Origin: Salinicoccus sediminis
GTDB lineage: Bacteria; Bacillota; Bacilli; Staphylococcales; Salinicoccaceae
DNA length: 64,000 bases
NCBI RefSeq assembly: GCF_000986795.1
Contig: NZ_LAYZ01000002.1
Span: 124,001-188,000 of the forward strand
Direction of reading: 5' to 3'
Shown here piece after piece: positions 53,428 to 61,290 of the stretch; position 1 is the stretch's first letter; every line of letters starts with the position of its first letter. Both the position numbers and the translations under genes were made by a program. The notes below the pieces were generated by a model that worked only from the letters and a program-made list of their open reading frames with translations, made no database searches and was not told where the DNA came from.

Positions 53428-54808
53428 ACGCATCCTCCTTCGGCAAAGATATGTTGAAAACCGTTCCTTCACCTAGTTCACTTTCGACTTCCATCCTGCC
53501 GTTGTGGAGTTCCACAATCTCTTTGGCGATTGTCAGCCCAAGACCGGATCCTCCCTTGGAACGGGACCTGGATTTTTCTGCACGATAGAGCCGCTCAAAT
53601 ATATACGGCATATCTTCTTCGGCAATGCCATCCCCCGTATCCGAAATAACCGTTAAGACCTCATGTTTAGTTTGAACCACTTCCAATCTGACATGATTTC
53701 CGCGCCGAGTGTATTTTATGGCGTTATCGAGTATGTTCAACAGCACCTGTTGGATTCTTTCCGGGTCAATGGAAATGACCACATTACTTGGACAGGAATA
53801 TGAAAATTCTATCTCTCTTTCTTCAATTGCTGGATAAATCCGTTCCACGATCTTTTGAATTAGCGCATCAAATTCCACTTTTTCTTTTTTTATGGCAAAT
53901 TCATTCTGGTCTATTTTGGCCAGTTCAAACAATGTTTTTATCAGTCCGGCCAGATGTTCTGTCTCCTCCTGGATGATCTTTGTATATCTGGCTCGATCTT
54001 CCTCGGATGTGGTCTCCCGATTGATGATATCTGTATATCCTTTCAAATAGGTCAGTGGTGTACGGAGTTCATGGGAGACATTCGACAGGAATTCATTTCT
54101 TTCATTTTTCAAACGCTTCAAATCGTTTGATAAGCGTGTGATAGCAGTTGCCAACTCTCCGAGTTCGTCTTTTCGACTGGTGGATAGTTCCACTTCATGG
54201 TTGCCTCTGCTCAACGCTTCTGTGGCCTTCTTCATTCTGACCAATGGCTGTGTAATGACTTTTGAAAGCACAATCACCGTGATGATGGTTAAAATGACAG
54301 TGACCAATCCGATGAATAAAAATTGCCGAGTGAGACTGCTGATGATTTCTTTGATATGGTTGCTGTCGACAAACATGAATACATGCCCACTATGTGTACC
54401 CTCCATGATAATCGGGCTGTCTGTCGCCACATATTTTTCATCCGCCCAATCCGACTCCAGTATGACGCCTTCATCTGGCACTTGGTCGTTATCTGTATGC
54501 TCGATTACCGCTGCCATTTTCGGCTCCATTGGGTTGGAGCTGGTAACCACTTCTCCATTCCGGTCTGTAATGACGACAATAAAATCAGATTCGGATTCCA
54601 TGATGGCGACATGATTCAAGGTTGATGAGGTGTAATTTTCTTCCAGCACATCCCGATGGGTATTTCCACGGGCCAACAAGTCTCCCATCACTTCGTCGAC
54701 ACGATCATTGACCAGGTTTGTATATAATATGGAGAATAATATGATTTCAACAGTAATAACTACTACAAAAAATAACAACCCAATCTTCAAAGATAATTGA
54801 TTTAGCAT
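53405..54808 (-). CDS. Sensor histidine kinase of the copper block
   Basis: A 467-residue membrane kinase. Two membrane helices (about residues 8-30 and 163-185) enclose an extracellular sensor domain of about 130 residues. Then a HAMP linker, the H box SNVSHELRTPLTYLKGYTD with the phosphorylated His near residue 253, N box LLNILDNAIKYTRRG, and G boxes ISDTGDGIAEEDMPYIFERL and SGLGLTIAKEIVELH. GAGGGGG precedes ATG at 54808. It is upstream of and overlaps its response regulator, the reverse of the usual order. Confidence 0.93.
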   Translation of the reverse strand: MLNQLSLKIGLLFFVVVITVEIILFSILYTNLVNDRVDEVMGDLLARGNTHRDVLEENYTSSTLNHVAIMESESDFIVVITDRNGEVVTSSNPMEPKMAAVIEHTDNDQVPDEGVILESDWADEKYVATDSPIIMEGTHSGHVFMFVDSNHIKEIISSLTRQFLFIGLVTVILTIITVIVLSKVITQPLVRMKKATEALSRGNHEVELSTSRKDELGELATAITRLSNDLKRLKNERNEFLSNVSHELRTPLTYLKGYTDIINRETTSEEDRARYTKIIQEETEHLAGLIKTLFELAKIDQNEFAIKKEKVEFDALIQKIVERIYPAIEEREIEFSYSCPSNVVISIDPERIQQVLLNILDNAIKYTRRGNHVRLEVVQTKHEVLTVISDTGDGIAEEDMPYIFERLYRAEKSRSRSKGGSGLGLTIAKEIVELHNGRMEVESELGEGTVFNISLPKEDAYEKGIVD

Positions 54809-54883
54809 CACAGCCCCCTCTCTTCGACAATAATACTTCGAGTGCCTAACAACAGAGTGAAAAGATGACCTCAAAACTTACGC

Positions 54884-55795
54884 TTACCTGGTTTGACCCT
54901 CATTTAGAACTTTCTTCCATGCAATTGACCCGGCGTCAGAGACATATACATCGCCGTTTACGGTATAGATGGCCAGTTCTTTTTCATTCTGTCGGTTTCG
55001 AGCAATATATGCAATTCCATCATTCTTCAATTCCGGTGTATCAATGATGGCTTCTTCGTCATTTTTAACATTTCTTCTGTGAAGTTCAACATTTTCGTTA
55101 TTTATCGCATAATATAAATCGTCCCCATAAAAATATACGGTCATTCCTGCCTCCCTTGGATCTGTTAATGCTTTAAACTGATTTCCACCATCCTCTGACA
55201 GATAGATGCCGGTAGAAGTCGCTGCTGCAACAAAGTTGGAATCTGACGGATGGATTGCCAATGATAATACGCCCCCTTGAAGGCCCTCCGCATCTGCTTG
55301 TTCCCAACTTTCTCCATCATCAGTACTTTTATAAAAACCTCGGCCCAGCGCTGAATTTGGTTCAGGATTCAACAGAAAAATATCATGGCTGTCGTATCCT
55401 ACCGCCATGGCATGGTAATCCGTTTCTCCCTCGAATTGGATATGTTCAAGTGTCCTGCCACCATCAAAACTACGTTGAATACCAAAAGGGTTGGGAATAT
55501 CGGAATCTCCACCTGGATGCCCGGAAGTATAGAATCCTTCATCTACAGCATTGAATCCCATATAATCATTGTAGTTCCTGGTGGTTTCATGCCATCCCCC
55601 GTCACGGAATATTTTCAAACCGCCATGGGTCGCCAGATATAATCCATCATCCCCACCAGCATACCCCATTCCGTGCACATGTTCTATTTTGCCGTTAAAG
55701 GCTTCTTCGAATTCACCTGTTCCGTCGCTACTGCATCCCGCTAGAAATATCGCTGATACTATCATTGCATTAATCATTAACTTTCTTGATACCAT
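54884..55795 (-). CDS. Beta-propeller (BNR/sialidase-like) lipoprotein, F510_1955 family
   Basis: A 303-residue lipoprotein (lipobox LAGC, Cys20). The remainder shows repeated blade features: HVHGMGYAGGDDGLYLATHG near residue 38, QRSFDGGRTLEHIQF, YKSTDDGESWEQAD and YLSEDGGNQFKAL. SxDxGxxW-type BNR repeats form a propeller. Such proteins are often annotated as glycosylhydrolases but are usual neighbours of copper and two-component genes, and no catalytic residue is evident. AGGAGG precedes the ATG. It lies 75 bases upstream of the kinase on the same strand. Confidence 0.8.
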   Translation of the reverse strand: MVSRKLMINAMIVSAIFLAGCSSDGTGEFEEAFNGKIEHVHGMGYAGGDDGLYLATHGGLKIFRDGGWHETTRNYNDYMGFNAVDEGFYTSGHPGGDSDIPNPFGIQRSFDGGRTLEHIQFEGETDYHAMAVGYDSHDIFLLNPEPNSALGRGFYKSTDDGESWEQADAEGLQGGVLSLAIHPSDSNFVAAATSTGIYLSEDGGNQFKALTDPREAGMTVYFYGDDLYYAINNENVELHRRNVKNDEEAIIDTPELKNDGIAYIARNRQNEKELAIYTVNGDVYVSDAGSIAWKKVLNEGQTR

Positions 55796-56063
55796 AGTCG
55801 TTTCCTCCTGCCTCTATTCACTAATTAACTTGGAAGCCCTCAACCATTTTATTATTTAAATATCGATTTTTAGTGCAGATTCTAATAAGGATATGACATG
55901 TTGTATCTAAGTTATGAAACTCTACATTGAAAACCTAAGCATATATTTATAAACATTACTCTCTAATATTTGCTAATTACATCCACTTTTCATTGAATCT
56001 GCACTTAAACTGCACATTCTAAGGGTATGGTTTTAGTATCTCAAAAAATTGGAGGCTAGGTAG
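55796..56063. promoter_or_regulatory. Divergent promoter region with CTGCA direct repeat
   Basis: CTGCACTTAAACTGCAC at 55999-56015 contains two CTGCAC units 11 bases apart, followed by TATGGT about 10 bases on. A third single copy (AATCTGCACTAAAAA on the minus strand) is near 55870, toward the lipoprotein gene. The pair has the same arrangement as at 52664-52680. Confidence 0.5.
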
Positions 56064-56909
56064 ATGAGACAATTTCAAAGAATTTCTTTATCAGGTGCAA
56101 TGATTTTCGCATTAGCGTTGGGGCTTAGTCCAGGAGCAGCAAATGCAGGTAGTACAGATACTGCCGCCCATGAAGATGGAAGTTATTACTACTACGAAGT
56201 CGATGCGCATGGAAACAAGACGCAGTACATTGATGGTTTGACTGAAAAAGAATTGGAAGATGAATTGGGTTACCCTTATAACGGAGCTCGTAGCCACTAC
56301 TACTATGAAGTCAATGAAGATGGGGACAAGACGAAATACATCAATGGTCTGACAAAGGAAGAGCTGAAAGAAAGACTGCACCATTATAATATGCAGTCCG
56401 AATCCCATTCTGAGGACCACATGAATATGCAGTCCGAGCCACATTCCGGTGGACATATGAACCATTCCGCTGGGGAAATGTCGAGTTCTGGTGAAGTGCC
56501 TGAAGATTTGAAAGAAGCAGAAAATCCTACATACGAAGTAGGGAGCCAAGCAATTATTGAAGCCGATCACATGCAAGGCATGGAGGGCGCTGAAGCAACC
56601 ATCTCCGGAGCCTTTGATACAACGGTTTATTCCGTATCGTATACACCAACAAATGGTGGAGAACCAGTAGAAGATCATAAATGGGTCATCCACGAAGAAT
56701 TGGAAAATCCGGGTGAAGCCCCATTAGAACCAGGGGATGAGGTAGTAATGAATGCCACGCATATGGAAGGTATGGAAGGTGCCACTGCTACGATTGATTC
56801 AGCTGAACAGACAACAGTTTACATGGTAGACTTTGTCACAACAGATACTGGAGAAGAAGTACAAAATCATAAATGGGTAATTGAAAGCGAATTGGCGCCT
56901 GTTGAATAA
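56064..56909 (+). CDS. YdhK family (DUF1541) protein with YYYEV repeats
   Basis: A 281-residue exported protein. After a signal peptide (to about ANAGS, residue 30) come two 42-residue repeats, YYYYEVDAHGNKTQYIDGLT and HYYYEVNEDGDKTKYINGLT, then a His/Met/Ser-rich linker (HSEDHMNMQSEPHSGGHMNH), then two DUF1541 modules matching those of the 50247 gene almost residue for residue (ADHMQGMEGAEATISGAFDT, VEDHKWVIHEELE). GGAGG precedes the ATG. The His/Met linker is typical of copper ligands. Own terminator. Confidence 0.88.
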   Translation: MRQFQRISLSGAMIFALALGLSPGAANAGSTDTAAHEDGSYYYYEVDAHGNKTQYIDGLTEKELEDELGYPYNGARSHYYYEVNEDGDKTKYINGLTKEELKERLHHYNMQSESHSEDHMNMQSEPHSGGHMNHSAGEMSSSGEVPEDLKEAENPTYEVGSQAIIEADHMQGMEGAEATISGAFDTTVYSVSYTPTNGGEPVEDHKWVIHEELENPGEAPLEPGDEVVMNATHMEGMEGATATIDSAEQTTVYMVDFVTTDTGEEVQNHKWVIESELAPVE

Positions 56910-56932
56910 CTCTAAATATTTTCAACGATGAA

Positions 56933-56965
56933 TAAAGAGTCTATCCAAAACGGATAGACTCTTTA
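56933..56965 (+). terminator. Terminator after the second ydhK-like gene
   Basis: TAAAGAGTCTATCC faces GGATAGACTCTTTA across 5 bases. Confidence 0.92.
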
Positions 56966-57035
56966 CTATTGGCCATATGTTATTAATCCAATATACCAAA
57001 ATGTTAAAAACAAGTGAGAAAATTTATAAAATTAA

Positions 57036-57068
57036 GAAGGAAGTCGAAATTGCAATCGCCTTCCTTCC
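57036..57068 (-). terminator. Possible terminator after copB
   Basis: GAAGGAAG and CTTCCTTC form arms around a 17-base loop between the two convergent genes. Confidence 0.45.
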
Positions 57069-57137
57069 ATAATATATTGCATAATTTTCACTTCTTATAA
57101 AAAATATTATCTCTATAATACTTCAAATAAGTTTACT

Positions 57138-59249
57138 TTAATCCATTTCGAATCGATGTAGCAATTGCGCATTGATTGCTACGATGATGGTGCTTAAGCT
57201 CATCAGTATTGCACCGACAGCCGGGCTGAGTACAATTCCCCAAGGAGCCAGAACGCCTGCAGCCAATGGGATGGCAAAAATGTTGTAGCCGGTTGCCCAT
57301 ATCAAGTTCTGAACCAGTTTATTAAAGGTCCGTTTGGAAAGGCTGAATATGGCCAGTATATCTTTCGGATTGCTGTCCACAAGAACGATATCTGCACTAT
57401 CCATAGCGATATCTGTCCCTGCCCCTACCGCAATTCCAACATCTGCTTTCGTCAAGGCCGGCGCATCATTAATACCGTCCCCTGTCATTGCAACAACTAA
57501 ACCACGCTTTTGAATCTCTGTCACTTTCTCTGCTTTCTGATCCGGCAAAACTTCTGCATATACTTCATCAATACCAATTTGTTCTGCAACGTAGTTCGCC
57601 ACCTTCCGGTTGTCTCCAGTGAGCATGATGGCCTTAATATTTCGCTTGTGCAATTGTTCAACCGTCTGTTTGGAGCTTTCTTTGATTTTATCTGCCAATG
57701 CGATGGCGCCTGCCAGCTCTTCATCAATGATTAGGAACACAACCGTCTTTCCCTGTTCGGACCATTTGTTGAATTTCCGATCATCAAAGGTGATATCTTG
57801 TTTACTGATATATCCAGGACTCACAACTTTGATATTCTTCTTATCGATTGTCCCTTCAATTCCCACACCAGTAATGGAATTGAAATGAGTCATTTCATGC
57901 AGTTTCAGTTTTCTTTCCATTGCTTCATTGAGTATTCCCGTAGCAATGGGGTGCTCAGAGTCATTCTCCACTGTCGCTGCATAGCTTAGTATCTTATTTT
58001 CATCCATATCACTGAAAGTTTGCACGTCTGTTACTCCAAATTTACCTTCAGTCAACGTACCAGTCTTATCGAAAATTACTGCGTCAATATTACGTGCCCG
58101 TTCGAACTGAGGACGTTTGCGGATCAACAGACCATGCTTTGCAGATAAAGCAGTAGAAACAGAGATGACCAGGGGCGCTGCGAGACCTAAAGCATGCGGG
58201 CAGGTGATAACCATGACGGTCACTGTTCTTTGTATGGCCGTATCTACAGTGGCTCCGATACTTATCCAAACAATAAAGGTGATAATACCAGCAGCCAAAG
58301 CGATATAAAACAGCCATTTGGCCGCCTGATTCGTGATGTCCTGCGTTTTGGATTTTGTCTTCTGGGATTCTTTGACCATTTCGATGACCTGGTTCAAGTA
58401 GGACTCATCCATCAGTTTTTCTACTTCTATTGTAAGTGAGCCTTCCCTATTGATCGATCCACCGATGACCTCGTCATTAACAGATTTGGTTACGGGAACG
58501 GACTCACCTGTCAGCATGGATTCATCGATTTGGGATTTTCCTTTAACGATCTTTCCATCCAATGGCATCTTTTCTCCCGGTTTGACCAAGAGCAGATCCC
58601 CTGCTTTGATAGCATCAACCTGCACTTCTTCCGTCTCACCATTCTCAGCAATACGATTTGCTGTGTTCGGCATCAAGGATGCAAGTGACTCCAGAGCTTT
58701 GGATGCATTATTGATCGATCGCATTTCAATCCAGTGGCCTAGAAGCATGATCAGTACCAGGGTTGCCAGTTCCCAGAAAAGCTGCTCCCCATTAAATCCA
58801 AATACAACAGCCAGACTGTAGAAGAATGCGATGGAGATGGCCATGGCAATCAGTGTCATCATCCCGGGTTCTCTGTTTTTCAGTTCATCAAAAGCACCCT
58901 TGAGGAAAGGCCAACCGCCATAGAAATAAACGAATATGGACAGGGCAGCTAGAATATAGATATCCCCTGTAAAGCTCCAGTCGACGCCCATGAAATCCTG
59001 AATCATTGGAGACAGGAGAAGGATCGGAATGGTGAATATTAAAACAACAAAAAACTTATTCCGGAATTCCGTCACCATATGTCCGTGATGGTCATGTGCA
59101 CCGTGCCCATGATTATCGTGCTCATGTTCATCATGAGACTCATCGTGATTTTTATGATCATGATGGTCGTGATGGGTATGCTCTTCCTGACTATGATGAT
59201 TGTGATTTTCCTCCTGGTCAGAATGTGGCTCTTTTTTGCGATGATTCAT
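57138..59249 (-). CDS. copB: Copper-translocating P1B-type ATPase, CopB type
   Basis: A 703-residue pump. Instead of CxxC domains the first 60 residues are extremely His-rich (e.g. [20 protein letters not shown]). The membrane motif is CPH ([19 protein letters not shown]), with [23 protein letters not shown] and [23 protein letters not shown] plus a His-rich head define the CopB subgroup, exporting copper or silver. GGGAG precedes ATG. The promoter contains a CsoR-type palindrome; no csoR or copZ is in the window. Confidence 0.95.
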   Translation of the reverse strand: MNHRKKEPHSDQEENHNHHSQEEHTHHDHHDHKNHDESHDEHEHDNHGHGAHDHHGHMVTEFRNKFFVVLIFTIPILLLSPMIQDFMGVDWSFTGDIYILAALSIFVYFYGGWPFLKGAFDELKNREPGMMTLIAMAISIAFFYSLAVVFGFNGEQLFWELATLVLIMLLGHWIEMRSINNASKALESLASLMPNTANRIAENGETEEVQVDAIKAGDLLLVKPGEKMPLDGKIVKGKSQIDESMLTGESVPVTKSVNDEVIGGSINREGSLTIEVEKLMDESYLNQVIEMVKESQKTKSKTQDITNQAAKWLFYIALAAGIITFIVWISIGATVDTAIQRTVTVMVITCPHALGLAAPLVISVSTALSAKHGLLIRKRPQFERARNIDAVIFDKTGTLTEGKFGVTDVQTFSDMDENKILSYAATVENDSEHPIATGILNEAMERKLKLHEMTHFNSITGVGIEGTIDKKNIKVVSPGYISKQDITFDDRKFNKWSEQGKTVVFLIIDEELAGAIALADKIKESSKQTVEQLHKRNIKAIMLTGDNRKVANYVAEQIGIDEVYAEVLPDQKAEKVTEIQKRGLVVAMTGDGINDAPALTKADVGIAVGAGTDIAMDSADIVLVDSNPKDILAIFSLSKRTFNKLVQNLIWATGYNIFAIPLAAGVLAPWGIVLSPAVGAILMSLSTIIVAINAQLLHRFEMD

Positions 59250-59281
59250 TCTATCACTCCCTAACTTTTATCTCGCTTTCA

Positions 59282-59302
59282 TTATACCCTGTGGGGGTAT
59301 AA
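59282..59302. promoter_or_regulatory. CsoR-type operator upstream of copB
   Basis: TTATACCC-TGTGG-GGGTATAA: perfect 8-bp arms with the TACCC/GGGTA core of CsoR and CstR-type operators. It is 32 bases upstream of the copB start. Confidence 0.75.
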
Positions 59303-59402
59303 TGAAGCAAGTAGACGATTCCAAATATTGAATTTTATACGAGGATATATTCAACATAGCATACGACTCATCGAGTAATTCATATTGAATTTAAATATAA
59401 AA

Positions 59403-59433
59403 AATCTCTGAACACCTTGAAGATGTTCAGAGA
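59403..59433 (-). terminator. Terminator after the cueP-like gene
   Basis: TCTCTGAACA faces TGTTCAGAGA with a short loop, just after the minus-strand stop. Confidence 0.85.
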
Positions 59434-59449
59434 TTCAGACCGGGAATAA

Positions 59450-59956
59450 CTACTTCAATTGCAAGTCGGTCAAACAAGTACTATCCCCTTCGAAAGTGGA
59501 AAAAGCGTACTCAGCATGTTTGTTTTGATAACTAATTTCTATGGTATATTGTTTATCTCTGGGTAACCAGAAATCCATAAAACCATTTTCAAGTGTTGTT
59601 ACTGTTTCATCAAAATGGACCTTACCTTGTTCATCTGTAATCTTTACATCCATCTCTTCATTTACCAGCTCACCCTGGCACCCAGTCAGACTATGGAATT
59701 CACATGGATGCGTATATGTAAGATAAGGTGCTACCGATATAAAAAACTCATCTTCGGGAAGATTATAGATATCTTCCTCTCCACCATCTTGAACAATAAG
59801 GTCCTTATCATTTATTGATGCCGATTCTACGATATTACTGGCACTCAGCTGTGATACGAATTCTTTAACATTTGTTTCATTCGAGGCTGAATCATTGCCA
59901 CACCCGGCTAGAATAATCGTTAAACCCAGTAAAGCTGGCATTAAATATTTTTTCAT
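59450..59956 (-). CDS. CueP-like metal-binding lipoprotein
   Basis: A 168-residue lipoprotein (lipobox LAGC). The segment THPCEFHSLTGCQGELVNEE near residue 90 carries the paired Cys and His of the CueP family, and a third Cys lies in DSTCLTDL near the end. Salmonella CueP binds periplasmic copper and works with disulphide-handling proteins; here it is probably anchored outside the membrane. GGGAGG lies 7 bases before ATG at 59956. The ccdA-like gene upstream on the same strand fits that partnership. Confidence 0.85.
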   Translation of the reverse strand: MKKYLMPALLGLTIILAGCGNDSASNETNVKEFVSQLSASNIVESASINDKDLIVQDGGEEDIYNLPEDEFFISVAPYLTYTHPCEFHSLTGCQGELVNEEMDVKITDEQGKVHFDETVTTLENGFMDFWLPRDKQYTIEISYQNKHAEYAFSTFEGDSTCLTDLQLK

Positions 59957-60164
59957 TTGACTACCTCCCACCGTTTAATTATATCAAGCTTATTCAAGTA
60001 CATTTTTCAAGATTATAGCAACTATATGAATTATGGATAAAGATGCAACAAGAACAATAGATATTTTACTTCTTATCTTCTTTGAGTGATTTAGACCAAA
60101 TTAAAACTTATCTATTGAAAATATAATCTCCATTAAGACGAATTTTTCACTTTCATATTTGCAA

Positions 60165-60868
60165 CTAGAATCCTTGAAAATCGCCAAAGAATGGCTGAAG
60201 CCAAATAATGATTTGAGTCAATCCATCAAAGTAAAGAAGGACACCCATCAATATCATAACGACGCCACCGACCTTCATAATTACGTTTGAGTATTTCAAC
60301 ATCCAACGGGTACGTGAGACAAAAAAACTCAAAATGAAGAATGGGACTGCAAATCCAAGACAGTAAACAATCATTAAAATTAAAGCATTATTTGGTGCCG
60401 TTGCACTCATTGCAAAAATAGCGCCAATAATTGGACCATTACACGGTGTCCATCCGGCACCGAATGCCGTACCTATAAAAATTGAACCTAAAAATCCAGA
60501 GGGCCTGTTTTTAAAATGTATTTTTCTGTTTTTCATCAGAAAATTAAAGTTTAAGACACCTGTAATAATCAGCCCGAATATAATGATTAAAATAGAACCG
60601 AGCTGTCTAATCAAATTCGCGTGCTCAATCAGTAGCCCACCTAAAAAAACCGTACCGAAACCTAGTGCGATATACACTAAGCTGAAGCCAATGAGGAAAA
60701 AAGTGTATGTAATATCGCTCTTACATTAAATTTTTGATTTTCCACTTCATTATAGCTCATACCTGTTATATATGAGACAAAAGCAGGAAAGACCGGAAGC
60801 ACACAGGGTGAGACAAAACTTAAGACCCCGGCTCCGAATGCAAGGAGAAATGTTACCTCACTGCCCAT
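60165..60868 (-). pseudogene. ccdA: CcdA-like thiol-disulphide transmembrane protein, single-base frameshift
   Basis: Two frames make one protein. The first ends in ILHTLFSSLASA, the second continues YIALGFGTVFLGGLLIEHAN. Adding one T to the six-T run near 60703-60708 gives HTLFFLIGFSLVYIALG and a single 235-residue CcdA/DsbD-like protein. The redox Cys are in FVSPCVLPVFP and GWTPCNGPIIG. It moves reducing power across the membrane for extracellular thiols. GGAGGTG precedes ATG at 60868. A homopolymer indel is the sort of change sequencing can create. Confidence 0.85.
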
Positions 60869-60922
60869 GCAAACACCTCCATTTATAATCCATCTTAACA
60901 GATAAGATAAGGATAGTTTCAC

Positions 60923-61178
60923 ACTGTTAGCTAATGTTTAGGAACTTTCTATGACATTTGAATCAACTACCCAAGATCTCGTGTTCTCGATGTCTTTCTA
61001 ACTCGTTCTTCACTTAAAAAAGGTATTATTATAATTCAGAGTGTTGAAGTAACTTTATATAATCACATTTGTATTTTTACCGTAGACCATAAATAGACAT
61101 TTTAGAAGTGTGGATTCTATTGGTTTGCGAGTGTATGGTTAGGGTGTATTTTAATTACATTCAGAGAAGATGGTTAAT
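60923..61178. other. Non-coding gap right of the copper block
   Basis: AT-rich, without a supported gene or clear element end. The ccdA promoter should lie near 60900-60960. Confidence 0.45.
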
Positions 61179-61247
61179 ATGAAAGTAGGATATGTGCGTG
61201 TGTCATCGTTAGATTAGAATTTGAATGGACAGATTGAAGTGTTAAAA
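61179..61247 (+). pseudogene. N-terminal scrap of a serine recombinase
   Basis: MKVGYVRVSSLD, then TAG where CAG (Gln) is expected, then NLNGQIEVLKSI and a stop. VRVSS holds the catalytic Ser of resolvases. Only about 20 codons remain. Together with the decayed recombinase at 32992 it brackets the metal region. Confidence 0.7.
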
Positions 61248-61277
61248 AGCATCCCGTGAGAATCACGGGATGCTTTG
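61248..61277. terminator. Terminator before the DUF262 gene end
   Basis: AAGCATCCCGTGA pairs with TCACGGGATGCTT, followed by T-rich bases. It lies 13 bases from the DUF262 stop and can serve that minus-strand gene. Confidence 0.8.
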
Positions 61278-61290
61278 TTATAACACCAAA

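Noticed and set aside
32992-61247. SCC-type cassette
   Set aside because: No ccr recombinase genes and no rlmH-linked attachment sequence are visible; content alone (metals plus restriction) is not enough.
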